A stretch of 64,000 nt of DNA. Source: Bradyrhizobium tropiciagri (lineage in GTDB: Bacteria; Pseudomonadota; Alphaproteobacteria; Rhizobiales; Xanthobacteraceae). Position 1 is the stretch's first letter. Each line of letters starts with the position of its first letter. Below are positions 1 to 8,700 of the stretch, piece by piece. The position numbers and the translations under genes are program-made. The stretch is taken from positions 1-64,000 of the forward strand of contig NZ_LFLZ01000027.1 in NCBI RefSeq assembly GCF_001189845.1, in the 5' to 3' direction. The notes beneath the pieces are model-generated. The model was given only the letters and a program-made list of their open reading frames with translations. It ran no database searches and was not told the DNA's origin.

Positions 1-42
1 CGCCAGGACGACGGCGGTGTATGTGGCCACGACGTACCCCAC
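1..42 (-). CDS. possible N-terminus of a membrane protein (partial)
   Basis: Reading leftwards from a GTG at 42, the first 14 codons give a hydrophobic start (MGYVVATYTAVVLA). A purine-rich stretch (GAGGCGGG) lies about 12 bases upstream, just past the stop of the neighbouring acetyltransferase gene. This would fit a short membrane protein running off the window edge in the same direction as the scoA-scoB-GNAT genes. Too little is visible to name a family, and it may be chance. Confidence 0.22.
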   Translation of the reverse strand, partial: MGYVVATYTAVVLA

Positions 43-59
43 GTTGCCGTGTGCCCGCC

Positions 60-704
60 TCAAATCGCCCGCGCAAACCTGCGAAAGCCCGGCGCGCCGG
101 TCAGCGCCTCGAATGCCGCATCGCGCTTCTCTTCGGCGAAGGCAAAGCCGGCCTTGGTGTAGCAGCGTTCGGCCGCGTCGTTGCCGATCACGAACGAGAT
201 CGACGCCCGCGCAAAGCCGGCGGTCCTGCCGTCGGCAAGCGCGCGGCCGATCAGCGGCTGCACCAGGCCGTTGCCGCGATAGGCTCGATCGGTTGCGACA
301 TGCTCGATCAGCCAGTCGCCATCACCGCCCTGCACCCAGCAATTGCGGGCATAGCTGCCGCGCGCCACGATGGCATCGGCATCGATGCCGAGCTGCGCCG
401 CCACCTCCTCGATCGCCGCGCGTGCCGCAACGACCGTTCCGGATGCCGGCATCGCGCACAGCGCGGCGGCCGGGACGCCATCGACCTCGGCGATCAGGAA
501 GCGGGCGACGTGATACCATGATTTCACACGCGCAACGGCGAGCCGCGCCATGAACGCCAGGCACTCCGGCTCGGGACGATCGAGCGCGATGTCGATCCAG
601 CCGCGCGGCAGCGGGCCGCGCTGCGCGGCGAGGACAACACGGGCGACGAAGCCCGCGTCGTCGGATCGTGCGGGACGGATCGAGGATCGTCCCGCGTCAA
701 TCAT
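60..704 (-). CDS. GNAT family N-acetyltransferase
   Basis: A 214-residue protein with the GNAT fold, predicted to transfer an acyl group from acyl-CoA to an amine; the substrate is unknown. The acetyl-CoA pyrophosphate-binding motif is visible as YRGNGL around residues 142-147, after a beta strand (IEHVAT), and the C-terminal part has the usual NDAAERCYTKAGF helix-strand. The ATG at 704 lies one base past the scoB stop codon, so it is almost certainly the last gene of the scoA-scoB operon. Why an acetyltransferase is coupled to ketone-body CoA transfer is not clear from sequence; both use CoA thioesters. The family call is secure, the function is open. Confidence 0.85.
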   Translation of the reverse strand: MIDAGRSSIRPARSDDAGFVARVVLAAQRGPLPRGWIDIALDRPEPECLAFMARLAVARVKSWYHVARFLIAEVDGVPAAALCAMPASGTVVAARAAIEEVAAQLGIDADAIVARGSYARNCWVQGGDGDWLIEHVATDRAYRGNGLVQPLIGRALADGRTAGFARASISFVIGNDAAERCYTKAGFAFAEEKRDAAFEALTGAPGFRRFARAI

Positions 705-705
705 C

Positions 706-1356
706 TCAGGTGTTCTTCAGCGCGACGCGGAATTCCGCCTCGGTCTTGGCCTTGACCTCGTCGAGCGTGACGCCGTCGGCGAGCTCGATCAGCGCCATGC
801 CGTCCTTGCCGTGCTTGTCGATGGTGAACACCGCAAGGTCCGTCACCACCATGTCGACCACGCGCTCGCCGGTCAGCGGCAGATTGCACTGCTTGAGCAG
901 CTTGGGGCCGTCCTTGGCGGAATGCTCCATCACGACCACGACGCGCTTGACGCCGGCGACGAGGTCCATGGCGCCGCCCATGCCCTTCACCATCTTGCCG
1001 GGGATCATCCAGTTGGCGAGGTCGCCGTTCTGGGCCACCTGCATGGCGCCGAGGATCGACAGGTCGATATGGCCGCCGCGCACCATGCCGAAGGAGTCGG
1101 CCGAGGAGAAATAGCTGGTCGAGGGCAATTCGCTGACGGTCTGCTTGCCGGCGTTGATGAGGTCGGCATCGACCTCGTCCTCATAGGGGAACGGGCCCAT
1201 GCCGAGCATGCCGTTCTCGCTCTGCAGGCTGACGTCGATGCCCGCGGGGATGTAGTTCGAAACCAGCGTCGGGATACCGATGCCGAGATTGACGTAATAG
1301 CCGTCGCGCAACTCCTTGGCGGCGCGGGCGGCCATCTGTTCACGGGTCCAGGCCAT
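706..1356 (-). CDS. scoB: 3-oxoacid CoA-transferase subunit B
   Basis: The beta subunit of a heterodimeric family I CoA transferase, of the succinyl-CoA:3-ketoacid (acetoacetate) type. It moves CoA from succinyl-CoA to acetoacetate so that ketone bodies or polyhydroxybutyrate-derived acetoacetate can enter central metabolism. The 216-residue length fits the family. The SENG motif is at residues 46-49 and its glutamate (E47) is the residue that forms the covalent CoA thioester. The glycine-rich GKMVKGMGGAMDLV segment is also typical. It follows scoA by 24 bases and is followed one base later by the GNAT gene, all on the minus strand. A related acyl substrate cannot be excluded. Confidence 0.93.
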   Translation of the reverse strand: MAWTREQMAARAAKELRDGYYVNLGIGIPTLVSNYIPAGIDVSLQSENGMLGMGPFPYEDEVDADLINAGKQTVSELPSTSYFSSADSFGMVRGGHIDLSILGAMQVAQNGDLANWMIPGKMVKGMGGAMDLVAGVKRVVVVMEHSAKDGPKLLKQCNLPLTGERVVDMVVTDLAVFTIDKHGKDGMALIELADGVTLDEVKAKTEAEFRVALKNT

Positions 1357-1380
1357 GAGGCTCTCCTGAAAGATTGGGTG

Positions 1381-2088
1381 TTAGGCGGCGGGCCGCGGAC
1401 GGGTGTTGCGGAACTCGATCCGCTTGTTGGCCGAGCCGACCTCGATGATGCGCTTGACGAAGATGCCGGGGGTATGGATGTGGTCCGGATCGATCTCGCC
1501 GGCCGGCACCAGATGCTCGACCTCGGCGACGGTGACCTTCGCGGCGGTCGCCATCATCGGGTTAAAGTTGCGCGCGGTCTTGCGGTAGACCAGATTGCCG
1601 GCGGTGTCGCCCTTCCAGGCGTGCACTATGGCGAGGTCGGCGAACAGGCCGCGCTCCATGATGTACTTCTCGCCGTCGAATTCCTTCACTTCCTTGCCTT
1701 CGGCGATCAGCGTGCCGACGCCGGTCTTGGTGTAGAAGGCCGGGATGCCGGCGCCGCCGGCGCGGATGCGCTCGGCCAGCGTGCCCTGCGGGTTGAACTC
1801 GAGCTCGAGCTCGCCGGCGAGATATTGCTGGGCGAACAGCTTGTTCTCGCCGACATAGGACGAGATCATTTTCTTGATCTGGCGCGTCTCCAGCAGGCGG
1901 CTGAGGCCGATGCCGTCGACACCGGCATTGTTGGAGACGACGGTGAGGCCCTTGACGCCGGAATCGCGGATCGCGTCCGACAGGGTCTCGGCGATGCCGC
2001 AGAGGCCGAAGCCCCCCGACATGATCATGATGCCGTCCTTGAGGAGACCATCGAGTGCCGATTTGGCGTCGGGATAAACTTTGTTCAT
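1381..2088 (-). CDS. scoA: 3-oxoacid CoA-transferase subunit A
   Basis: The alpha subunit of the succinyl-CoA:3-ketoacid CoA transferase (235 residues). The family hallmark GGFGLCG lies at residues 25-31, followed by the segment ending IPAFYTKTGVGT that is typical of the A subunit. The frame stays open upstream to 2169, but I chose the ATG at 2088 (MNKVYPDAK) because homologues begin there and the upstream residues look like non-coding translation. It is the first gene of scoA-scoB-GNAT. The gene diverges from the AsmA gene, leaving about 230 bases for two promoters. Confidence 0.93.
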   Translation of the reverse strand: MNKVYPDAKSALDGLLKDGIMIMSGGFGLCGIAETLSDAIRDSGVKGLTVVSNNAGVDGIGLSRLLETRQIKKMISSYVGENKLFAQQYLAGELELEFNPQGTLAERIRAGGAGIPAFYTKTGVGTLIAEGKEVKEFDGEKYIMERGLFADLAIVHAWKGDTAGNLVYRKTARNFNPMMATAAKVTVAEVEHLVPAGEIDPDHIHTPGIFVKRIIEVGSANKRIEFRNTRPRPAA

Positions 2089-2320
2089 GCAGCGAATACC
2101 TGATGGAGGGCGCGGAACGGCTGTGACAATGCGGATTATTAGGCGAAATCTTCGCAATGCGTCAATCACGGCCCCGTGCGGCGACGGGCGGCAGCCGGCG
2201 GCGTCAACATGGCCTTGAAAGCGTCAAGAAAACCCTTCAAGTTGCGTGGGTTGGCAGGGGCCGCCGGCGAGCGCCCGCTGTGTTCGACGACGACCCGACA
2301 AAACTCAACCCGACCCGGAT

Positions 2321-4297
2321 ATGTCATTGACGATGGCCCAAGGAATAAAGCGCCTGGGGATGCCGATCGCGGCGCTTTTCGGCCTGGCGCTGGTCGGGCT
2401 GGTCGGAACGTCGTGGTTCCTCAACCGGGACGCGCTGCAGCGCGCGGTGGAAGCGCAGATTCGCGCCGTGACCGGGCTCGAGCTCGTCGTCAACGGGCCG
2501 ATCGACGTTTCGGTGTTTCCCGGCAGCTACGTCTCCTTTCACAATGTCGGGCTGAAGGGCGCCGATACCGTCGGTCCAGCCTTGCAGGTCGACGTGCTGA
2601 CCGCCAACCTGCGGCTGCTGCCGCTGCTGCTGCGGCGGTTCGAGATCGCCGACGTCATGATGCTGCGCCCGCATATCCGTGTGGTGCGTGACGCCGCCGG
2701 CGACAGCAATTGGACACCGTTCGTCGAGACCATCGCCAAGGCGATGACGCCCGGCGCCGAGAATCAGGTGTCGTTCTCCGAAATCCGGATCCAGGACGGC
2801 GAGCTGAATTACCAGGATGGGACCAACAACATCTCCGAAAAGCTCGGCGATATCGACCTGTCGCTGGCCTGGCCGTCGATCTCGCGTTCCTTTGCCGCAA
2901 CCGGCCAGTTCGACTGGCGCGGCGAGCGCGTCGACGGCTCGATCAGCGCCAGCGATTTCGTCGCGCTGCTGTCGGGCGACCGCTCCGGCCTCAAGGCGCG
3001 GCTCGCCAGTGCGCCGCTGAAGGTTGCGTTCGACGGAACCGTCGCCAACCGCACCAGCCTGATGATGGAAGGCACCGCCACCATGGACTCACCGTCGCTG
3101 CGCAACGCGTTGCGCTGGATGGGACAGGCGCCGCCCGGCGGCGGTGGCGGCTTCGGCCGCTTCGCACTGAAGGCCCGCGCCAATGTGGTCGGCGGCTCGG
3201 TCGCGCTCACCAACGTCAATGTCGAGCTCGACGGCAATGTCGCCGAGGGCGTGATGACTTACGCCAATAATGGCCGGCAGTCGCTGCAGGCGACGCTTGC
3301 CGCCGGCAACCTTGACTTCACGCCCTACATCTCGACCTTCCGCCTGCTGGCCAGTGGCCAGCGCGACTGGAACAGGCAGCTGTTCGACCTCTCCTCGCTG
3401 TCGTCGACCGATCTCGACATGCGCCTGTCGGCGGCCAAGGTGACGGTCGGCCCGTCCAAGCTCGGCCGCACCGCGTTCGGCGCCAATCTGCGCGGCGGCG
3501 CGCTGGCGCTCAGCGTCGGCGAGGCGCAGATGTATGGCGGCATCGCCAAGGGTTCGTTCGCGATCGCGCGCTCGGATGCGGTCGCGGACGTCCGGGCGCA
3601 ATTCCAGTTCACCGATGTCGATTTGCAGGCCTGCGCCAGCGAACTGTTCGGCATCAACAAGCTCTCCGGCCGCGGCAACCTCAACGTCTCGCTGACGGCC
3701 TCCGGCTCGAGCCCGTTCGGGCTCGCATCGTCGCTGGACGGCACCGCCACGCTGAACGGGCATGACGGCGCGATCGCCGGCTTCAATGTCGAGCAGCTCT
3801 TGCGGCGGCTGGAGAAGCGGCCGCTGTCCGGCGGCGGCAATTTCCGCTCCGGCTCGACGCCCTATGACAACCTCAACATCTCGGTGAAGTTCGCCGACGG
3901 TGTCGCGACTGCCGACGACATCCGTGTCGAGAGCCCCACGGCGAAGATCACGCTGACCGGCACCGCCTCGGTGCCGTCGCGCGAGTACGATCTCAAGGGC
4001 GTCGCCAGCCTGACCTCGGCATCTGCCGGCGGCAACGGTTTCGATCTGCCCTTCGTGATCCAGGGCCCGTGGGACGATCCGCTGATCTTCCCCGATCCGG
4101 AAAGCCTGATCCGCCGCTCGCCGGCATCCGCCCCGCTGCTCGACGCGGTGAAGGATCGCAAGACGCGCGATGCGGTGCGCTCGGTGATCGAGCGCTTCAC
4201 CGGCGGCGGCGCGCGGCCCGCGGCCGCGCCCGATGCCGCGGCCGGCGCACCCGGCAACGGAGCCGCGACAGCGGCCGAGAACGCCAAGTCCAACTGA
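2321..4297 (+). CDS. AsmA family protein
   Basis: A 658-residue envelope protein of the AsmA group, one of the bridge-like proteins linked to phospholipid movement and outer-membrane assembly. One N-terminal membrane segment (about residues 13-34) is followed by the AsmA start signature (LELVVNGPIDVSVFPGSYVSF) and a long periplasmic region of beta-rich repeats. The C-terminal part (SLTSASAGGNGFDLPFVIQGPW) is the family's conserved end, and the last 50 residues are Ala/Pro-rich. I chose the ATG at 2321 because the membrane segment begins 12 residues later; an upstream GTG in frame at 2246 adds only low-complexity sequence. It stands alone, divergent from scoA. Confidence 0.88.
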   Translation: MSLTMAQGIKRLGMPIAALFGLALVGLVGTSWFLNRDALQRAVEAQIRAVTGLELVVNGPIDVSVFPGSYVSFHNVGLKGADTVGPALQVDVLTANLRLLPLLLRRFEIADVMMLRPHIRVVRDAAGDSNWTPFVETIAKAMTPGAENQVSFSEIRIQDGELNYQDGTNNISEKLGDIDLSLAWPSISRSFAATGQFDWRGERVDGSISASDFVALLSGDRSGLKARLASAPLKVAFDGTVANRTSLMMEGTATMDSPSLRNALRWMGQAPPGGGGGFGRFALKARANVVGGSVALTNVNVELDGNVAEGVMTYANNGRQSLQATLAAGNLDFTPYISTFRLLASGQRDWNRQLFDLSSLSSTDLDMRLSAAKVTVGPSKLGRTAFGANLRGGALALSVGEAQMYGGIAKGSFAIARSDAVADVRAQFQFTDVDLQACASELFGINKLSGRGNLNVSLTASGSSPFGLASSLDGTATLNGHDGAIAGFNVEQLLRRLEKRPLSGGGNFRSGSTPYDNLNISVKFADGVATADDIRVESPTAKITLTGTASVPSREYDLKGVASLTSASAGGNGFDLPFVIQGPWDDPLIFPDPESLIRRSPASAPLLDAVKDRKTRDAVRSVIERFTGGGARPAAAPDAAAGAPGNGAATAAENAKSN

Positions 4298-4447
4298 CGA
4301 CGCCGAACTGAAGACGTCGAACTGACCGATCCATTCACTTTCCGCATGGATGCACCGGGACTGATCCACGCTCCCGCCGCGTACCCCTACAGAAGTCGTC
4401 GATCCGGCATCTTTATCGGGTCACGGGCATGCGCTAGTGTTTTCTCC

Positions 4448-4455
4448 AACCGGTT
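4448..4455. promoter_or_regulatory. possible LacI-type operator core
   Basis: The perfect 8-base palindrome AACCGGTT, flanked by an A run on one side, sits 30 bases before the start of the sugar ABC operon. It matches the AAnCGnTT core typical of LacI-family operators. No LacI regulator gene lies in the window, so the link is inference only. Confidence 0.35.
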
Positions 4456-4485
4456 AAAAAAGCCGGCCTCATGAGGGAGAACAAC

Positions 4486-5871
4486 GTGAGATCCAAGGTT
4501 ATCGGTGCGCTATCGATTGCGGTCGCTGCGGTCGGCCTGTTTGCCGCAACTGCACCCGCTCTGGCCCAGGGCAAGACGATCACCGTCTGGTGGGGCAAGG
4601 GATTTTACAAATCCGAAGACGACGCGCTGCTCGAGACGATCAAGAAATTCGAAGCCAAGACCGGCATCAAGGTCGAACTGTCGCAATACGCGATCCAGGA
4701 CATGATTCCGAAGACGGTCGCCGCGCTCAATTCCGGCACCGTGCCCGACGTCGCCTATTCCGACACCTACGATGTGCAAGCCCAGGGCAAGTGGGCCTTC
4801 GAGGGCAAGCTGGAGGATCTCTCCGACATCATGCTGCCGATGAAGGACGCCTTCGCGCCGAACACGCTGGAAGCGGCGCTGCTCTACAACGACGTCACCA
4901 AGAAGAAGTCCTATTACGGCTTCCCGCTGAAGCAGCAGAGCATGCACGTCCAGATCTGGGGCGACATGCTGGAGAAGGCCGGCTTCAAGGCCGCCGACAT
5001 CCCGACCAAGTGGGAGGACTACTGGACGTTCTGGTGCGACAAGGTGCAGCCGGCGATCCGCAAGGCGACCGGCCAGCGCATCTACGGCGTCGGCCAGCCG
5101 ATGGGCGTGGAATCCACCGACTCCTTCCAGTCGTTCTACACCTTCATGGACGCCTACCACGTCAAGCTGGTCGACGATGACGGCAAGCTCCTGGTCGACG
5201 ATCCCAAGGTGCGCGACGGCCTGATTCACGCGCTCAAGGACTACACCGACACCTACATCAAGGGCTGCACGCCGCCCTCTTCGACCACCTGGAAGGACCC
5301 GGACAACAACGTCGCCTTCCACAACAAGACGATCGTGATGACGCACAATTTCACGATCTCGATCGCGGCGAAGTGGTTCGAGGATTCCACCAACCCGGCG
5401 CTGACCGACGCGCAGCGCGCCGCCGGCAAGCAGGCCTATGAGCAGGACATCATCACGGCGTCGTTCCCGAAGGCGCCGGACGGCTCGACGATCCGCTACC
5501 GCTCCGACGTCAAGACCGGGCTGATCTTCGCCAACGCCAAGAACAAGGCGGAAGGCAAGCAGTTCATCAGCTTCCTGATGCAGGAAGACAACGTCCGGCC
5601 CTATATCGAGGGTGCGCTCGGACGCTGGTTCCCGGTGACCAAGGCCAGCCAGGCGAGCCCGTTCTGGCAGGCCGACCGGCATCGCAAGGCGGTGTGGAAT
5701 CAGTTCACCGGCGGCACCACGCCGTTCGACTTCACCAAGAACTGGAAGTTCACCATCCTGAACAACGAGAACGTCTGGGCCAAGGCCATGAACCGCGTCG
5801 TCAGCGAGAAGGTGCCGGTGGAGAAGGCCGTCGACGAACTGATCGCCCGTATCAAGCAAGTCGCGGGGTGA
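4486..5871 (+). CDS. sugar-type ABC transporter substrate-binding protein
   Basis: A 461-residue periplasmic binding protein of the family 1 (MalE/UgpB-like) carbohydrate group. It captures a solute and delivers it to the two permeases encoded downstream. A signal peptide is clear (VRSKVIGALSIAVAA..., cleavage after ALA near residue 27), and ITVWWG at the start of the mature protein is typical. I chose the GTG at 4486 over the ATG at 4471 because a good ribosome site (GAGGGAGA, 4473-4480) lies just before the GTG and nothing similar precedes the ATG. The ligand cannot be read from sequence. The operon lacks an ATPase gene. Confidence 0.88.
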   Translation: MRSKVIGALSIAVAAVGLFAATAPALAQGKTITVWWGKGFYKSEDDALLETIKKFEAKTGIKVELSQYAIQDMIPKTVAALNSGTVPDVAYSDTYDVQAQGKWAFEGKLEDLSDIMLPMKDAFAPNTLEAALLYNDVTKKKSYYGFPLKQQSMHVQIWGDMLEKAGFKAADIPTKWEDYWTFWCDKVQPAIRKATGQRIYGVGQPMGVESTDSFQSFYTFMDAYHVKLVDDDGKLLVDDPKVRDGLIHALKDYTDTYIKGCTPPSSTTWKDPDNNVAFHNKTIVMTHNFTISIAAKWFEDSTNPALTDAQRAAGKQAYEQDIITASFPKAPDGSTIRYRSDVKTGLIFANAKNKAEGKQFISFLMQEDNVRPYIEGALGRWFPVTKASQASPFWQADRHRKAVWNQFTGGTTPFDFTKNWKFTILNNENVWAKAMNRVVSEKVPVEKAVDELIARIKQVAG

Positions 5872-5907
5872 TGTAAGCGATGACCAGCGCTCCTGATGCT
5901 TGCCCCG

Positions 5908-6030
5908 TGTCGTCCCGGCGAAAGCCGGGACCCATACGCCGCGGTGGCAGTTTTGGAGTAAGCTGGTCGACGGCTTTCGCGCAACGGCCGGGACCTGTGG
6001 TTATGGGTCCCGGCTTTCGCCGGGACGACG
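5908..6030. repeat. palindromic intergenic repeat, type GTCCCGGCGAAAGCCGGGAC
   Basis: Two inverted arms of about 28 bases (5908-5936 and 6002-6030) flank a loop of about 65 bases. Each arm is itself a hairpin (CCCGGC-GAAA-GCCGGG). This element type is widespread between genes in Bradyrhizobium. It separates the binding-protein gene from the first permease gene and could form a strong RNA stem that lowers permease expression relative to the binding protein. Confidence 0.8.
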
Positions 6031-6063
6031 ACGTAGGCGGCATCCTGCTCCAAGAGTAACCGA

Positions 6064-6933
6064 ATGGCGATCACACTCTCCGCATCCGACGCCCCCTCGC
6101 CACCACTGTCGGCGCGGCTGTCGCCGCCGCAGGTCTGGGGCATCGTGCTGCTCGCGCCCTACCTGCTCGTGTTTCTCGCCTTCGTGGTCTATCCGGTCGG
6201 CTACGGCCTGTGGCTGGCGCGCCAGCCGGCGAGCTATGTCGCGCTGTACAACGACCCGATCTTTGCGCGCGCGGCGGTCAACACGCTGATCTTCCTGGTC
6301 ATCGGCATCAACATCAAGATGCTGATCGCGCTGTTCCTGTCCGGCTTCTTCGCCCAGCAGCGGCCCTGGATCAGGTGGCTGTCCGTCATCTTCATCCTGC
6401 CCTGGGCGGTGCCGTCGATCCCGACCATCCTCTCCGTGCGCTTCATGCTCAATCCCGAATGGGGCGTGGTCAACCAGCTGATCTTCAAGTTCACCGGCGA
6501 TGACGGTCCGAACTGGCTGAACGATCCGGCGGTCGCGCTCGCGATGGCGATCGGCGTCCACATCTGGAAGTCGCTGCCGTTCTGGACGCTGATCCTGCTG
6601 ACCGGACGGCTCGCGATCTCGCACGACCTGTACGAGGCCTCCGACGTCGACGGCGCCAATTGGTGGCAGAAATTCCGTTACATCACCTGGCCGTCGATGC
6701 AGACGCTCTACATCACCTGCACGCTGCTCTCGATGATCTGGACGCTGGGCGACTTCAACAGCGTCTATCTGCTCACCGGCGGCGGCCCCGCCGACCTCAC
6801 CCACGTGCTGTCGACGCTGGGCATCCGCTATCTCAGGCTCGACCAGCTGTCGCTGGCGATGGCCTCGATCGTCTGCGCGATGCCGTTCGTGCTGCCGCTG
6901 GTCTATTTCATGATGAAACGGTTGTCGCGATGA
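6064..6933 (+). CDS. sugar-type ABC transporter permease (MalF-like)
   Basis: A 289-residue inner-membrane permease with six predicted membrane segments. The EAA loop that docks the ATPase is visible around residues 190-210 (LYEASDVDGANWWQKFRYI, with the conserved EA...G). It pairs with the next permease to form the channel for the solute delivered by the 4486 binding protein. Its stop overlaps the start of the next gene by four bases (ATGA), showing translational coupling. The gap before it holds the palindromic repeat at 5908-6030. The family assignment is firm; the substrate is unknown. Confidence 0.9.
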   Translation: MAITLSASDAPSPPLSARLSPPQVWGIVLLAPYLLVFLAFVVYPVGYGLWLARQPASYVALYNDPIFARAAVNTLIFLVIGINIKMLIALFLSGFFAQQRPWIRWLSVIFILPWAVPSIPTILSVRFMLNPEWGVVNQLIFKFTGDDGPNWLNDPAVALAMAIGVHIWKSLPFWTLILLTGRLAISHDLYEASDVDGANWWQKFRYITWPSMQTLYITCTLLSMIWTLGDFNSVYLLTGGGPADLTHVLSTLGIRYLRLDQLSLAMASIVCAMPFVLPLVYFMMKRLSR

Positions 6934-7781
6934 AGCTGCCCACCCTCCGCGAAGTCGGTACCGAAGCCAAGCTGCTCTTGATCGGCATCCCGGTCTTCAT
7001 CTGGACCATGATTCCGATCTACCACATGTTCGTGTTCGCGATCTCGCCGAAGGAGGACGCGTTCACCGGCAAGCTGTGGCCGACGCATCCGACGCTGCAC
7101 AATTTCTCGATCGTGTTCCACCAGCAGCATTACTTCCTGCGCGACTTCTGGATCCAGTTCTGGAATTCGACCGTGATCGCGCTCGCGGTCGGCGCGCTGA
7201 CCTTGTTCGTCGCCACCGCCGCCGCGTTCTCAATCTCGCGGCTGCGGGTGCCGGGCGGCCGCGCCGTGATGAACATGGCGCTGTTCACCTACTTCATCCC
7301 GGCGGCGTTCCTCGCCGTGCCGATGTACCGCACCATGGGCAGCTATGGCCTGCTCAACAATCACTGGTCGCTGATCCTGGCGATGGTGACGATCGCCGCG
7401 CCCTACGCGATCTGGGTGCTGAAGCAGGCCTCCGACAAGCTGCCGGTCGAACTGGACGAAGCCGCGACGATGGACGGCGCCACCACGCTGCAGCTGTTCC
7501 GCCTGGTCTATGTGCCGCTGATGATGCCCTCGCTGGTCGCGGTCGGCACCTACGCGATCCTGCTCGCCTGGAACGAATATCTCTACGCGTTCCTGCTGCT
7601 CTCAAAAGATACAGACATCACGCTGCCGGTCGCGCTCGGCAACTTCCTCGCCGCCGACGATTCGCCGTGGGAGCTGTTGATGACCACCGGCTTCATCTAT
7701 GCGCTGCCGCCGGCTGCGGTCTACTACGCGTTCAAGCGCTACATGGTCGGCGGGCTGACCGCGGGCGCCGTCAAGTCGTGA
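6930..7781 (+). CDS. sugar-type ABC transporter permease (MalG-like)
   Basis: The second channel subunit, 283 residues, with six predicted membrane segments and an EAA loop near residues 175-200 (ELDEAATMDGATTLQLFR). I chose the ATG at 6930, which overlaps the upstream stop as ATGA; the frame is open further upstream only within the previous gene. It is the last gene of the operon. No ATP-binding gene follows: the next genes face the other way. The transporter therefore needs an ATPase encoded elsewhere, or possibly the PotA-type one at 9611. Confidence 0.9.
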   Translation: MKLPTLREVGTEAKLLLIGIPVFIWTMIPIYHMFVFAISPKEDAFTGKLWPTHPTLHNFSIVFHQQHYFLRDFWIQFWNSTVIALAVGALTLFVATAAAFSISRLRVPGGRAVMNMALFTYFIPAAFLAVPMYRTMGSYGLLNNHWSLILAMVTIAAPYAIWVLKQASDKLPVELDEAATMDGATTLQLFRLVYVPLMMPSLVAVGTYAILLAWNEYLYAFLLLSKDTDITLPVALGNFLAADDSPWELLMTTGFIYALPPAAVYYAFKRYMVGGLTAGAVKS

Positions 7782-7795
7782 TCTCCATAGTCCCT

Positions 7796-7880
7796 CGTCA
7801 TTGCGAGCGAAGCGAAGCAATCCATATCGCAGCGAGCGGAGAAATGGATTGCTTCGTCGCTGACGCTCCTCGCAATGACG
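7796..7880. repeat. palindromic intergenic repeat, type CGTCATTGCGAGCGAAGCGAA
   Basis: An imperfect inverted repeat of about 85 bases: CGTCATTGCGAG...GCAATCCAT on the left and ATGGATTGC...CTCGCAATGACG on the right. It sits exactly between two convergent operons (stops at 7781 and 7885) and could act as a bidirectional terminator. The same type is common between genes in Bradyrhizobium and relatives. Confidence 0.85.
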
Positions 7881-7884
7881 GTCG

Positions 7885-8700
7885 TCAGAGCGGCGCGGCG
7901 CTTTCGCCGCGCGCGTTCGACAGTCTCGAGGCGAACGAGGCGATCACGATGATCACGGCGATCAGCGCGATCACCAGCGTGCAGATGGCGTTGATCTCGG
8001 GCTTCACGCCGAGCCGGACCTCGGAATAGATCCGGATCGGCAAGGTCGCCGAGCCCGGCCCGGTGGTGAAGCTCGCGATCACGACGTCGTCGAGCGACAG
8101 CGTGAAGGCCAGCATCCACCCCGCGACGATCGCCGGCACGATCAGCGGCAGCGTCACCATCAGGAACGCGCGCACCGGATCGCAGCCGAGGTCCATCGCG
8201 GCTTCCTCCAGGCTGCGATCGAGCGCGGAGAGGCGCGACTGCACCACGACGGTGACGAAGCACATCGTCAGCGTGGTGTGCGCAATCGTCACGGTCCAGA
8301 ATCCGCGCTCGGCATTCAGCGCCACGAACAGCAAGAGCAGCGACAGGCCGGAGATCACCTCGGGCATGACCAGCGGCGAATACAGCATGCCGGAGAACAG
8401 CGCCCGCCCGCGGAACCGCTCGCCCCGCGCCAGCCCGACCGCTGCCAGCGTGCCCAACAATGTCGCCAGCGTCGCCGACACCGCGGCGACAGACAGGCTC
8501 ATCCACGCCGCCTCCAGCATGGCGCGATCGCTGAAGAACTCGCGGTACCAGCGCAGCGACCAGCCACCCCACACCGTCACCAGCCGCGAGGCGTTGAACG
8601 AATAGATCACGAGGATGACGATCGGCAGATAGAGGAACGCAAGCCCCACCGCCAGCGAGGTCATGTTGAAGCGCGTGAGCCTGGTGACGGTGTGCGCCAT
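7885..8700 (-). CDS. polyamine-type ABC transporter permease (PotC/PotI-like)
   Basis: A 271-residue inner-membrane permease of the spermidine/putrescine group with six predicted membrane segments. The EAA loop is near residues 163-186 (LEEAAMDLGCDPVRAF). The family-typical start (YLPIVILVIYSFNASR) and the segment FTLSLDDVVIASF are clear. Its ATG overlaps the stop of the partner permease by one base, so the three genes are one operon read right to left. This is the last gene, and no binding-protein gene follows. Confidence 0.92.
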   Translation of the reverse strand: MAHTVTRLTRFNMTSLAVGLAFLYLPIVILVIYSFNASRLVTVWGGWSLRWYREFFSDRAMLEAAWMSLSVAAVSATLATLLGTLAAVGLARGERFRGRALFSGMLYSPLVMPEVISGLSLLLLFVALNAERGFWTVTIAHTTLTMCFVTVVVQSRLSALDRSLEEAAMDLGCDPVRAFLMVTLPLIVPAIVAGWMLAFTLSLDDVVIASFTTGPGSATLPIRIYSEVRLGVKPEINAICTLVIALIAVIIVIASFASRLSNARGESAAPL

